Source: Membranipora membranacea
Taxonomy: Eukaryota > Bryozoa > Gymnolaemata > Cheilostomatida > Membraniporidae
Direction: 5' to 3'
Length of the DNA: 64,000 nucleotides
NCBI GenBank assembly: GCA_914767715.1
Contig: OU612066.1
Coordinates: 33,020,283 to 33,084,282 of the forward strand
Positions 1-12,404 of the stretch are shown here, piece by piece. The notes below the pieces were generated by a model. It was not told the DNA's origin and ran no database searches. It saw only the letters and a program-made list of their open reading frames with translations. The stretch's first letter is position 1. Every line of letters begins with the position of its first letter. A program made the position numbers and the translations under genes.

Positions 1-1660
1 ATTACCTGGTTAATTTTAATCTATACAAAAAACTTGGTCCTTGGCCATAATATTTCCCTTCAGAATAACCAGACAGAAATTTAGCGTGGTTAAACCATTG
101 ATATCTTGAATCGATTACTGAATTGCTTTTGAATAACAGTTTATTTCAGATAGGGGTGTTAACAATTTTTTAAGAATAAAATTAAAATTGTTCCAAATAA
201 TCTGACCACTGATGTTTTATTGGCACTCACAAACGTAATGTTCATACCAGTGAAATATGTGTTGGGGCCTGAGAACATAGCAATAATTCACAGGCTCTAT
301 AATAATGAAAGAATAAAAAATTAAGAATCAGCAGTGCCATGTCCCAATCGCTTATCCCATATGATTTTGAGAGATTACTCCTTTGACCTTTGACCGATAA
401 TCAAGCCATTAAATGTGTTTCAACTTTCATGATAGCTGGCATTGCAAGTAGATTCCATTTGTTGGTCCACTCCCACACAGAAGAAGTTTTAATAATGAAT
501 CTACAGTTCTCCATCATAATCAAAATTGTATCACAAGACTTTTACTCGCGATGATGTATTGTTTCTGTGACCAACTCTTTGCTGTGACTGAGTAAAACAT
601 CGGCCCATGTAGCATATCCTTAATGCTTATTTAATAAAAGGCAGCAATCATGACATAAAGTTAAACTGCTGTTGATTATTATTTCACTTCACTCATGGGA
701 GGGAGAATCATCGCTGAGAAACGTGAATGGTGACATTTAATTTTAAATATAATTCTGACTCAAGTCCTGCTCCTACCACTGCCCATCCTGTTTAGCCTTG
801 GCAGGCTGTCGGGGGTGGGTGGGTGGGTGGTGTCAACCCATCAACCTTAGCCAGCTTACCCAGGCTACATCCTGTTAATACATAAATAAACACTGATAAT
901 TATGCCACTCCTCTCTCGTAGCCCAAGCCCTTAACACTTTGCAGTGTGTGACCACCACACTGTTTTCAGCTACTTGCCATTATATGGTAGCCACAATACA
1001 ACATTCAGGGCCCTCCCTCTACACTTATCTTGCAAGCAAGGACCATTTTATTTGACTAAATATTATCTACCTTGTGATTATGCGGGCTTTATCAATAAGG
1101 AGAGGGCATTCTGCTCAAATTTCTGCAAACTGATTGGCTGAAAAATAAGCCAATCAGATTGAAAGAACTGTTTGATTAGGAATGCTGCTTTTGTTATACT
1201 AACCTTTGGAGTGGTTTTCGAGCCTAATAGCCATTAAGCCATATAATGGAAATATATATGAAAAGAGGAATAACAATGCGCATTGCCAGGCCTTCAACGA
1301 CCCTGTTTACCATGTTTGCAGATAAAATAATCTCACTCCTGAATATTTGATGAAGATGACATACAATAAAACACATACATGGCTTATTATCATAGGAATA
1401 ACATGCCAACTGCGCCTAAAATTACAGTTGCATTTTAAATCAAAAGTTTTTGAGGCTTGACGGCTTTCATGGCTAAATTTCTAACTAGGTCGTTAGAGGG
1501 CCCACAACACCACCACCCTCAACATAACAGTGAGGCTGTGTACTATAGCTACCAAAATGGACGGTCTCTTGTGTGCTACGTAATTTCAATAGCTTACTAC
1601 AATGTTCACTGTTTTAATTTGTCTGGACATATTTTCAGCATTCCTCTCTTTGTTTTTCAG
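1..1660. other. Intronic or intergenic sequence upstream of ankyrin exons
   Basis: No exon that I can support. The first base of the exon at 1661 completes a codon begun in an upstream exon, so this stretch is probably intron of the ankyrin gene. A short GGGT-rich run lies near 813-830. The small open frames here have no recognisable protein signature. Confidence 0.5.
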
Positions 1661-4600
1661 CGGTGCTAAAACAAACTCACAAAATGACAACGGATATACC
1701 CCACTACATCTAGCAGCATATCGAGGTACGTTAGAAACTGATCATATCTTAGCATTAGGAAAAATCTACAGCCGTTGGGCGGCGGTGGGGGGGCTCAAGA
1801 GTCTCAGGACTCAGGGCTCAGACTAGCAAAAAATGAGCAGTACTCCCTGGGTTTACCTTCAATTGTATAGGACTAGCTCTACCACCACCGTGTTCGTAAC
1901 TCAAATGCGCTTGTTAACTCATTTCGAGTAGTACCTACAACATTTTATATCGAGGTAAAACAAAGTAGATTATAAAGACAACAAACCTTCATTAATTTAG
2001 GGTTCACTCCAGGAAACCGCAGGACCTAAGTTGATTAAGCTCTTAATTAATGGCGGTTTGTTTGGATTTGCGTCTTTATTACCTACTATCCCAACCACTG
2101 ATCCTCACCTTTGTCAAAGACAAAATAGCTTTGTCCCATTGTCTATTGCTCACAATTACCCGAAGGGCTCAACAGATTTATGACAAGTTATCGGCATAGG
2201 TGTTATTTTACCAGCAAAAAACCTGAACAAAGCTCTATCAGTTAACATTAGAATATGCTAATTATAAGTGTTTGCAATACACTTAATTTTTTGCTCTATG
2301 TAAGTTACACAACAAAGAAATTACTTGTTTATAAGATTGCATCAAGGCTTTACATGCCATGACACTTTTAGCGAAATTGATCTTTGTGTTTTTAAAACAA
2401 TGAAACGAGTTCAAAACAATGAATATATTTAGCTTCTCATTAACTTAATGATTTCCATGTTCGCCGAAGAGTTAGAGACTCCATGGATAGCCCAGGGCCC
2501 TAGGAAGTGCCAGTGTGGAGATTTGCATCGCATACCATCGATTAGCTGGACTCTACACCAGTCATGATCATATTAATGAATAATGCTGAACTATTCATTA
2601 TATTTGGTTTTAGAATATCAATTTTTTTCAATGTGGTGATACAGAAACCTTTAGATAAGCTGACTGTGGTCTGACTGTGTTACGGATACTGAAGAGTACT
2701 TTTGTATGGGTACATTTTTATTCAATTTCTAGGATATGAAGAGATTGTATCGATATTACTCTCAGAAGGAGCGGATAACTCTGTTAGGAATAGCAGGGGA
2801 TTCACTCCTTATTATGAGGCTCGGATTAACAGACAGTTCACTGTTTGCAACTTACTACTATCTCATCAAAAAGCTTATGGTGAGTAATCATATGACAAAA
2901 CAACCATATTCAACCCTAGAAAAAGTTTGTGTCCTCTGTGGTGGTGGAGGGATATCGCAAATTTCGGATATCGCAGCACCTCGGCGCCCAGCTACCCAAC
3001 TTTTGCATTATCCCTCCGCCACCACAGAGGGGGGCCATCGGACAGAGGGGGGGGGGCAGAGTCTGGGGGGCTCAGACTAGGAACGAACTTGTTCTTATTC
3101 AACCCAGCCTATAGTACAGGGATGGTTTATGAACAGAGTTTTTAGCACCAAGCTGTGTTCCCTTTGTTTGCAATAGAAAATTGACAAGTTATACGCCCAG
3201 GCTACTTTGTATCGTTGGGAACTACGGTACGATATAGCGTAAGCCGGTACATCTGTTTGGGCTGGTAAGACATTCATCAACCATAAGGAAACGGAGAGAG
3301 AGGAGATACAGAGCTATAAGAGAGATTAGCTATAAAGGTTTCCTGGCACGAGCTGACGATAAAGTTTATTATTCAAGCCGTAATCATTGTGGGATTACTA
3401 TGTCAAGATATGGGCCGGTAGTTTTTTGTTACACCTCTTTGGACAATGTAAATTAGGAGCAATAAAAAATCACACGCCAGGATGAGCTTGATGATGCACA
3501 CTATGCTGATAGCGACTAGCCCGGCACTGTGTGGCCAGGTACTAGATTGTACGGACTACCGGTGTAAAGAAATCAGGTCTTTAGGTGACACCTTGTAAGA
3601 ATTCCCATTTTTAAGTCGGCTAATCCTGAAATCACATAAAAATTTGATATTAGTTTATTGCTATATGGTAATAAATTTACTGCGATGAACAAAAATCATC
3701 ATTTAAGAAGCTGAGGCCTGACTTATGATAAGACTTATAAATGCCAAGCAAGTCATTAATAATCACCCTATTTCATGGTTTAGTTGTCACAAAATGACAG
3801 TTGCCATTCATTAGTTTCCTAGATATGAATGATACCAGTTTATCATTTCCTCATTGCAATCCTGTGAACAATTGTCAAGTGATCTATGTCCCTTTTATGA
3901 TGACTGATTGTACTTTGAGAGCTCCACGGATTCCGATGAGATGATTGCTCTAGTTGTATCATCATGTCTAATGATGGATTGCTAAGGTACCACTAGTTAC
4001 AATGCGAGTCTGGGTCAAGAATCTGTACAGCTATGAAAAGTTACAGATTTTCACAATTACCCGTCTTACATGAATAATTAGGTTATAGTGATTTTGTCGT
4101 GATAAACTGGGATGGTGTTTTGCTTTCTTTGGTAAGGGATGATTAGTCTCATTATGACTAGTCTCGTAATGGCACACTGGTCAATGAGGGGGAGGGGGAG
4201 ATGGATTCAGCTGAATAATATCAATATGTAGAAAATTGTTGCATTAAAAACCAAATACACATACACGCTAAACTTGGACAAAACTGCTTCATACGTGACC
4301 ACCAAACAACTAATTGCTTGGAAATTGATGTAATTGATGGATAGATAACTTAGTGCGGGTGGTATACCTACTTCAGTTTACATGTTGGAACGGCGAGATG
4401 GTGCGGGAATTTGTAAACAGAACTGTAGACATGTGTAAATAGAATTGTAATCAGGCGCAGTTGCAGGGCATGTTTGAGGAACGATAACTTTGGCTCAGTG
4501 CCAAAATTAAATCATGTCATCTCAAGTTTATCTCCTTTATGAGATCAAATCCATTACGTAGAAGCTAATGTGGATTGTGACTAGTCCAGCGTATATGCAA

Positions 4601-5941
4601 ACTACTATGAATACCAGGTTTCGGATCCATGAATTATCGGAATTGAGCGATTTTTTATATTTATACTAACAGCTATACGCTTCAAGAAATTTTCAAAAAG
4701 GAGGTCTTTCGTCGATCCTAATTCATACTGGGTCATTGAATCAATGAACTCCCTCTCCATTCATTGATTCAATCATTCAATAGCTAGGAAAAGAAAGGCA
4801 ACTCCAAATTCATGCTGTTGAGTTTTCAAATCTACAAAGTTATGTAGGCTGGCACAGCACTGCACAGCAGAAAATTTTATTTTACGAAAAAGGGAACTAA
4901 GGGATAAGCCTTATACTAGCAACCCAGTGGGCATGATAAGATGACACTGCATTCACTAGATTATGATTGGTTGTTTTTCACGCCCAAGGTATACCTTTAT
5001 ACAGGGGAACAAACTGAGTCTTGGACAGTCCTAAATTCCTAAAAATTTCATATTATCATGCTATCAATTACAGAATCTTGCTCATCTGTATCTGGACCAT
5101 AAACATTCATTATTGGGCAATATGGAGCAAAAAAGCTTCAGCTCCCCTTAACCAATGAACTCCCTCTCCCGGGAGAGGGAGTTCATTGCCTTAACCAAGC
5201 AAACAGGTGAAAAGAAGCGAAATCCTAAACCTGTTAATCACAACCTGGTACCACAACATCCTGTGTTGTCATGTCTAATGAAAAAACCAAAAATAGGGGA
5301 AACTGGTCTGGTTTGACTCAATGAACTTTACCTTTGTCTGACCATTCCGTGCGCTTAGTTATGATGACATATGATACGATATGATATTGATGACAGGGAC
5401 ATCAAATACTACATTTTTGATGTGTCATATTTTTATCAATACACTCGAGGAAAACCATAAAGAGAGTATCAAGTTGTAATCTAAACTTTGTTCCAGTCTT
5501 TGCTCACAATCTAAATCCTCTATAACTGTAATGGTTTATCTTTTAGATGAGCCAGGCAGAATCTCGTTGTGTAAGACACGCAGTATCAGTCCGACCTCCC
5601 CATCGACGTCTTCTCTGGCCGTATCTCGTGTTACTCTTCAAAAATCCAATCGCTCCAAGTCAGCTAGCATGGACAGTGTTCTAGACCAAGCTAACAATAA
5701 CGTACCACTCGACAAGCCAGTACCAAAACCTCGCCACAAGCCTAGTACACGCCAACATAGCCTTCCGCATCGTCAACCTGTTCCGCTAAGTCTGGGGCGT
5801 CAAGGTCATAGCATGAGTTTTATAGAGCCTCATTTTGGGATATTGGCTGACAAAGAAGAGAAGAACCCCACACAACCCACGGATGATAGCCTGTGCTCTG
5901 GAACTGTATCACTTGACAACAAACCATTTTACAAATCTTAA
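1661..5941 (+). CDS. Ankyrin-repeat protein, 3' exons (5' partial)
   Basis: Three exons join in phase: 1661-1725, 2733-2879 and 5547-5941 (stop TAA 5939-5941). Each is bounded by AG acceptors and GT donors (gtacgt, gtgagt). The joined 201-residue product opens with ankyrin repeats: the signature NGYTPLHLAAYRG is split exactly at the first junction and is followed by EEIVSILLSEGAD, then a second repeat with RGFTPYYEARIN. The last exon encodes about 130 residues rich in Ser and Pro with basic stretches, including KPVPKPRHKP and a RQHSLP motif. It ends in a stop, so this is the C-terminus. Upstream exons, start codon and repeat number lie outside the window or were not found. Ankyrin repeats mediate protein binding; the partner cannot be told. 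The disordered tail with an R-x-x-S-x-P-like site suggests kinase or 14-3-3 regulation, which is inference. The family beyond 'ankyrin repeat' is not recognised. Confidence 0.85.
2933..3030. repeat. Short hairpin MITE-like repeat in ankyrin intron
   Basis: A 22-bp inverted repeat (arms 2933-2954 and 3009-3030, one mismatch) starts CCTCTGTGGTGG and encloses a 54-bp loop. The left arm and loop contain a direct repeat of GGATATCGCA. A G-rich tract follows immediately, ending in the GTCTGGGGGGCTCAGAC hairpin at 3061-3077. It lies just downstream of the ankyrin exon donor at 2880. Confidence 0.6.
4735..4773. repeat. Perfect 14-bp inverted repeat with 11-bp loop
   Basis: Arms 4735-4748 (ATTGAATCAATGAA) and 4760-4773 are perfect reverse complements around an 11-base loop. 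The stretch AATGAACTCCCTCTCC is shared with the palindrome at 5153-5188, about 400 bp away. Both are inside the ankyrin intron. Confidence 0.8.
5146..5198. repeat. 36-bp perfect palindrome flanked by 10-bp direct repeat
   Basis: Positions 5153-5188 form a perfect palindrome centred on CCCGGG (half-site CAATGAACTCCCTCTCCC). A 10-bp direct repeat CCTTAACCAA at 5146-5155 and 5189-5198 brackets it, overlapping the first bases of the palindrome. It looks like a minimal insertion with target-site duplication. Confidence 0.75.
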
Positions 5942-6560
5942 CTAGTTTTAATATTTGGAGTTGCGTCCCCCGATATTTCAGACCCTGCTTCTTTTTTTAC
6001 CTAGCCCACATCTTTTCGTCCAAGCTTGCCTTGCTCACGGTATTTCCCATAGAATCTGATTTCCTACACACACTCTGGTGCTACAAACTTAACATTTTTA
6101 TATTTTTCCTTTCTGGATCACTCAGAAAAATGATGATACTCAAAGCCCAAATGCGTTACCAAGATAATCTGTCGACAATATTGAAAATATTGTTATCATC
6201 GGTAGTCCGCTTGTGAGCCCTGATTTTCACGCTTCGTAGTCATAGATATCAAAATACAGTATTACTTACTCTCTTTTTTATTTATCTATGTTTGTAGTAC
6301 ATTATTTATTAAGTTGACATAAGCTCTTTATTCGTCATGCCATCTTTTCAGAATCATGCAGTAACCTTGATTTTGATTTTCAGATGAAACCATGGCGTTC
6401 TCTTTAATTGTGTTTAATATTGGCACATCTGCCACAAAATCCATTAACATTTACAGACGGAATGAGGAAACGACCTCATAAAAGTGTATTTATGAGTGTC
6501 ATATAATGTTACTCTGTAAATTTTAGTAACGCTGTCAAACTTGATAGATTATAAATTTAG

Positions 6561-6598
6561 TAGCTCTTAGCTCTTAGCTCTTAGCTCTTAGCTCTTAG
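6561..6598 (+). repeat. Heptanucleotide microsatellite (TAGCTCT)n
   Basis: Five perfect tandem copies of TAGCTCT followed by a partial sixth, in the probable 3' UTR region of the ankyrin gene. Confidence 0.95.
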
Positions 6599-6633
6599 AC
6601 ATAAAATTTTTTTCATCCCACAAATAAGGGAGA

Positions 6634-6639
6634 AATAAA
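6634..6639 (+). terminator. Candidate poly(A) signal, ankyrin gene
   Basis: AATAAA about 690 bp downstream of the stop codon at 5939-5941. No transcript evidence is available. Confidence 0.35.
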
Positions 6640-8960
6640 TCTCAAGATATCATTAAACCTTCCATTACGAAATTTCTTACATTTATTTGGCTTCTAAAAG
6701 GGATCTAAACTGCAATGGTGACCATCACCCAGCAGGTATAGAAACCGTATATGTGCTGAGCGTCACATTAAGATGCATAGGACATCCTGATATCAACATT
6801 AATTAGCAATAAGGAAATCCTTAATCTAAACCAAGAGAAATATGTTTTGCAAAGATTCTAGCCTAACCGCAGCAAGTCCTCCGAATGATGTGGTGTTTAT
6901 GACTGTTCTTACATTGTGTGTGGCTCGAGGGAGAAAGCGGGATGCTGGTCAAACTTTTCAGTTTATCTTGTGCATTCGTCTAGCGAAACTGGGCCAAGTA
7001 TGTCTCAAAGTTGGTCAGCAGGAGCAGCTTTTATAAGAAAATAGAAACGCGAATCCATCCATTTCAAATTTCCCAGCAAAAGTTGTACCAGTAGAGAAAA
7101 TGAGCTTAATCAAACAAATCTCGACCACATTGACCGACAATAAACAGCTTAAATGGTCTGGATTGAAATCTAGAATCAGGGAAAGGCTTGCGTAATAAGC
7201 TCCATTAAATAAGGCATGTTTTCAGAGTGTGCAAAATGAAAATAAACTTGAGAAGCTAGCTAATCAAGCCAGAGTAAAGAAAGATTGGCATTAGCACAAT
7301 CGATGACAAATAATTATACTGCGGCACCTATTATTTCACAGGCTCTTTTTCCACAATAGCCTTATTCAATCAAAAGTTGATATAGAATATAAAACGACAC
7401 GCTCAGGATTCCTAATCCTCACAGTCAAACTGTGGAGCTTCTGGACTACTCGGCAGCACTACGGCAGCGCTATTGGAGATTTAAGGTCTTGTCTGACAAT
7501 TTATTGCTGTACATTTAGAAGGCAGCTTGGCCTGCAGTTTTAATACACTAACTTCGGGGATATAGCAAGTAAGTTATAATCTATCTAGATGAGCGATTGC
7601 TAAGCCATGGTGTGGTATGAGGTATACATTTCAAGAAATACAGCACCATGGCTTGGTAATTACGGACAATATTCTCTACGTTTGTTCTGGTGGCCGAGGT
7701 TCGGGGGGGGGGGGGGGGGTGCAGTTGTTAACTTATTGTACGTCATGGCAACATCACGAAATTTTTCTTTTTCCAACATAACATCAGTTATATATCTGTG
7801 TGTGCATGACCCACGGCATGTATTAGAGGAGTTATGTCACAGAGATAAAAAAAACATTTTGGGCGTATTAACCAATAATTAAGAGCATGTGTTGTTGCAT
7901 GCGCTAATAAACACAAGGAAATACTCTGATTGCAAAGCAGGATATTTGTACATAACAAAGCCTTGATGAGATTGTTATATATCTGAGCATTCCTGGGATA
8001 TATGAGGTGTATCTAGTATGTCCGAAAATGAGTTTAGACTGCAATTCTGTTACTGTAGAGGTTCCATCTTTTTTCTGATTTATATATTCCCAGTATATTC
8101 CTTCGACTGATAGCACGGTATATGTCATGACTTGCATTTTATTTGTAGTTCATGTAGCTATCACGTTTTTAAGTTGAACAAACTTTTCGGTCTAGTTTGG
8201 TGGCGTCTTTGATACCCGGTCTTTGACATTTTCCTCCATCATTAAAGCAGACGGAAAAACTTGTTTGCTGTTCCATAAGTATGCAAGTGTTTTCTCTTAA
8301 AAAAACTCAGACAAAATCACAAGAAAGCAAAAAAACTAAATGCTTAGGCAATATGCCATGTGGTATTTTCATAAGTTTATCCTTATTGGATATTTATTGG
8401 GTCATACATGGCAAGGAAGTATGGTCATCATATTAGTTAAGTTTTATTCTATGATTCTGAGTTCATTGTGAAAAACTACTGCTTGATTCAGTAGAAAAAT
8501 GATCAGAAGTTATTATGTGAATGTTAAACTAAAACACAGAGCAAACAATCCGCTATGGGTGGTATGTTTTATCACAAAAATAGCCATACAAACTTCCCGT
8601 TGATATCCTTTATTTTATATTTGAATTTCAAAGTTTGATATGTTAGCAGATAAAACATAACTGAAACATATCCAAACATAGATACTGCTTGAAATTAATA
8701 TACCTAGTCTAATCTAGTGATAAGGCACACATAACAAACATGGTTTCTATTGACAGTGACGTCTATTATATGTGAGTATAGCCTACTATAACAAGGATAA
8801 ATACCTCATAACATAACAAAGATCATTGACAAAGGCACTCTGTCTGTACTACAAATCCAGAGGCATAGACCTACAGCACGACCAGAGAATACCAACGGGG
8901 CGGAGCTGTGAGATCTGCACCTGTGTACAAGTACATTAGCTCTCAGAGAGAACCACAATA

Positions 8961-11037
8961 ATGATAATAATGGCGCCTGATAAGAAGGATACAGCTAGAC
9001 CTCACACAACTAAACCAGCAACAAAAAAACTCAATCTACACCTCAGTCAAAATAAAGGGTGAGTACAATGATCGACGCTGTTTGTTTCTTGTGATTTGTC
9101 ATTTTTCATTTGGAAAAAGCTAAAATCTTTTGCTTTCAGGTTTGCGGTGTGACCAATCAGGGAAATTTGTCATCCAAATTGTGTGAGATTAATATTAAAC
9201 AATTAAATACTGTTTGCTGAAATGATTATAACCACCGCCATGTGATGTGTGGTTACTTACTATACTGTTTACGATTCCATCAGAGAGTAGCTTGATAAAA
9301 AACACTTCAGCTGACAAGGGTAAACAACTTAATCAACCATGATGCAAGTTTGGTGAAAACACACCAGGTGTATGTTAATCATATCACTGTTTGGTCTCTC
9401 AGTTATGACTCATTAGGTTATTCAGAGCTGCTGTGCATTTTCCCAAGCACTGTGATTGCCATTCAAATTTATCAATCCGAGCCTTCTCACCTCCGTCTTA
9501 TGTCTTTTTGTGATTGAATTGATTTTTCACAATTGTGCAAATAATATCAATTTTATCGATCTGGCAGCAATTCATTTCATGGCAAACAATCGTCAGTTCA
9601 TGACACCTAGCAGGGGCAACTCATTAAACATCACATTACATACATCCAAGACTGAGGAAATAATTAAATATTGACTGTGCTATCATATTCTATATGTATA
9701 GTTGCCTATAAAGTTTGATACAGGTAGGTGTCGAGTGAGTTGGATGTGATTCAAGATGGGATTTAGCGAATGTTGAAATAATGTCAACCCTACCTCCCGA
9801 TGGGCGAGCATGTGTTGATAAGGAAACACCTCTCAAGAGGCTTTCTGTTTTGAACAATTTGGATTGTCTATCATTGCCAGTGAAAGTTCACCAGACTAGC
9901 ATTAAATATTTTCCATTCACAAAAAGGATATCGATAGGTACAAGATGCAGTTTATGTCCACTAGTTTATCAAAGTTCGCTTTTTTACTGTTTCAGTATGA
10001 ATCCATTCGATCACATGTCAAAGGAGGCGTTACAAGCCATCAAAGAAACCAAATCAGAGATGGGTACGCTAACACAACTCCGCAAAACCACAGTGACACC
10101 ATCAAAAGACTGCAATGAACAGGACAATTTACGAAAAGAGACAACTCTAGTAAGTGAAGACAGTGATAGTGCGATCGGTACGTCATCTAGTCTGACGTCA
10201 GCCAGAATGAACAGTGGTTCTGAAGAGAACTCTCTATTACCACCCGCTGGGGAGTTCTGTGTGCACAATCTGGACTCAGGAACCAAATTAGAAACTAAAC
10301 TGAGACCAAAAACATGTGGTGAATTTGCTAAGCTCGAGAGAATAAGACCCAGTATTGTATCTATGGATACACCAATAGTAAAGAGACATAGCTTACCAGG
10401 CAAAGGGCAGAGGGATGTATTACCACCCACCTCAAATAGCCAATGGATACACACATCTCCAATGATGTCAAGTCACTGGGTCAACCAGGCCACGTGTGAC
10501 TTCGACAAGATGAATGTATTTGAAAGACTCTCTAGTCCGAGCAAATCAAGCTATACAATCACCGCGCGACAGCGGTCAAACGCACGGCTCTCACTCTCCA
10601 TGAAAAGGAAAGAAATAAGAGAAAACAGTAAACCTTCAATTATGTTTATTCAAAGAGAAGGATCAAAGTCAGCAATACCGGCTATTAATCGGCAGCGCTC
10701 ACAAAGTCTGCCTCGTAAGGATACATCAGCCCAGAAAAGTCTCAATACACTCATAGCTAGACCTATCCCCCCTAACTACTACTATAAACCTACATATGAA
10801 AGGCCCTCTGACTATGACATAATAGACGATTACATTCCTGAGTTGGAGGCGCGTCCGTTCGAGATCACCCCTCCCGGCTATGATTACCGCTTTGCTGCCA
10901 TGAAGTATGATGACGTGATCGGGAGGCCGGCCCACTCAGAAGATGAGGAGGAGTCTTGTGAAATCATTAAACACGCTAAGATTAAATGTAGGCAGTGGCT
11001 AGCTCATCAAATGTCCATACTAACTGATTCTACCTAG
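8961..11037 (+). CDS. Unrecognised 379-residue disordered protein, two coding exons
   Basis: Exon 1 (8961-9058) starts at ATG 8961 or the better-context in-frame ATG 8970, after an in-frame TAG at 8937. It ends in phase 2 at gtgagt. Exon 2 (9996-11037) follows the acceptor tttttactgtttcag in matching phase and stops at TAG 11035-11037. The 71 open codons before 9996 in the same frame are therefore probably intron, although a start at ATG 9781 would give a 418-residue alternative. The protein is rich in Ser, Thr, Pro and basic residues and has no transmembrane segment. It carries RHSLPGKG and, at residues 265-274, RQRSQSLPRK. Its RSQSLP core fits the 14-3-3 mode-1 consensus RSxSxP. A Tyr- and Pro-rich patch (NYYYKP, GYDYRF) and an acidic EDEEES run precede a C-terminus ending near KCRQWLAHQMS. 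I do not recognise a family. It lies downstream of the ankyrin gene on the same strand, but that gene has its own stop. Confidence 0.72.
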
Positions 11038-11619
11038 TAATATATAGCTTCGGTCTTGAATGGCCGAGTCAAGTTGATACCCGTGCAAGATGTTCTATTT
11101 TTCTAGCGCTATTTTATACATTGCTGTTTTTCTGAGGATTCAAACTTGAATGACCGTTTTGCAATCCAATCGAGTGATAGTCTTGAATCTCTGGTCAATA
11201 TACTAAAACACTTCTACGCATCTTTATCTATATTATACCTAAACCCCAGGAATACTACTACACCTAGATTATTATTAAAATGGGAGTCCCAAATGACCAG
11301 CTCCGAGTCAGAAGTAAAAATCTGTAAGTTGAACTGATCCCGTGATCAAGGTGTGCTGGATAATAATCTCTTACAACCTATACATGACCTCATCAATACA
11401 TAGCCACCCTTTTTGCAGTCTGAGTTTCCCACGCTCTTGTACACTTGGCTTACTTTCATGATGGAGCATTTTTTACAGACACTTATGACATCACTTCTAC
11501 TGTAATCCCCCTTTTTTGCATCAGTCAGGCATTTTTTTAATTTACAAAGTTCAAACATGACACCATACCATCTCTATTTTTTTACATTATAGTATTATTA
11601 ATTGCATAAATAATAGAAT

Positions 11620-11625
11620 AATAAA
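11620..11625 (+). terminator. Candidate poly(A) signal, 379-aa gene
   Basis: AATAAA 583 bp after the stop at 11037. A second copy lies at 11727-11732. Confidence 0.4.
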
Positions 11626-12003
11626 AACGTTAAGGCGCCCATTGAACTTATGGTCACTTGTTTTCATAGACTTGGAAGAATCTGCAGACTCACAACGAAC
11701 TGTTGTGACAACACAAGACACATTGAAATAAAAAGTTGTGGATGAGTGACATAAATGCACTCTCATGAAAACTTGATTTTGGTCTAACAAAGGTGTCAAT
11801 GAAATGTGCATAAAATATCATGACAAGAATGAGAATTATTCAACAACCTCTCTTTGCATAAAATATGATAGCCATACTCGATAGGTGAATATTCAACCAA
11901 TCAAAGATGTAAGTTTTCTAATATTCTAATAGGGTCATATGCATTTTTTTCACCAACCTGGTGTTGACACAGAAACGCGACAAGTTTTTGGTAACGCTGC
12001 AAC

Positions 12004-12009
12004 TTTATT
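12004..12009 (-). terminator. Candidate poly(A) signal, STOML2
   Basis: TTTATT on the + strand (AATAAA on the - strand), about 400 bp beyond the STOML2 stop codon at 12405-12407. Confidence 0.4.
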
Positions 12010-12404
12010 GGCACTGACACAGCAGTGCAACAAAACTGGAAAACTGAGAAAATACTGCGAACTGATTACGTACTGATATATGCGCATATCACACAAGTAA
12101 TAATCAACTCACTTCTATATACACAAATTTTTTGTCAATGTTGAGCCTTGTGGAAAAACAAAATCCAACGTTCATAATTTGGCAAACCTTTCTGTAAAGG
12201 TCTTGGAATACCTGTGTTAAAATTTGAACTTACAATATCCAAACTGCAACAAATTCGATGGAATGGACACAAATCAAGGAGTCACTTGCGCTTGATCCTA
12301 TACATATAATGCTCAATGCTATGCATTATCTGTCATGGTCAGGGCTGGTTGGTGAGCGGGGGATACCTGCCTGGTATCAGAGCATCGCTCGTTATCAGAG
12401 TATT

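Larger units (their letters stand above)
5942..8960. other. Intergenic, ankyrin gene 3' UTR to next gene
   Basis: A canonical AATAAA at 6634-6639, about 690 bp after the stop, is the best poly(A) signal for the ankyrin gene. A heptamer repeat lies at 6561-6598 and an 18-base run of G near 7699-7718. Open frames at 6842-7036 and 7607-7882 look like chance. No gene is recognised. Confidence 0.5.
11038..12404. other. Convergent intergenic region between the 379-aa gene and STOML2
   Basis: Holds two AATAAA signals on the + strand (11620-11625, 11727-11732) for the 379-residue gene, and one on the - strand (12004-12009) for STOML2. The genes converge here. No other gene is seen. Confidence 0.5.

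Noticed and set aside
3061-3080. Helitron 3' end (hairpin followed by CTAG)
   Set aside because: The CTRR-like bases are not kept across the four copies and no TC 5' end was found, so Helitron is not supported.
9781-9995. N-terminal 71 codons of the long frame before 9996
   Set aside because: A strong acceptor at 9994-9995 and a phase-matched donor at 9058 make this more likely intron. A start at 9781 is kept only as an alternative.
10011-10454. 147-codon antisense frame over the 379-aa gene
   Set aside because: Overlaps the supported + strand exon, with no start or splice context and no recognisable motif.
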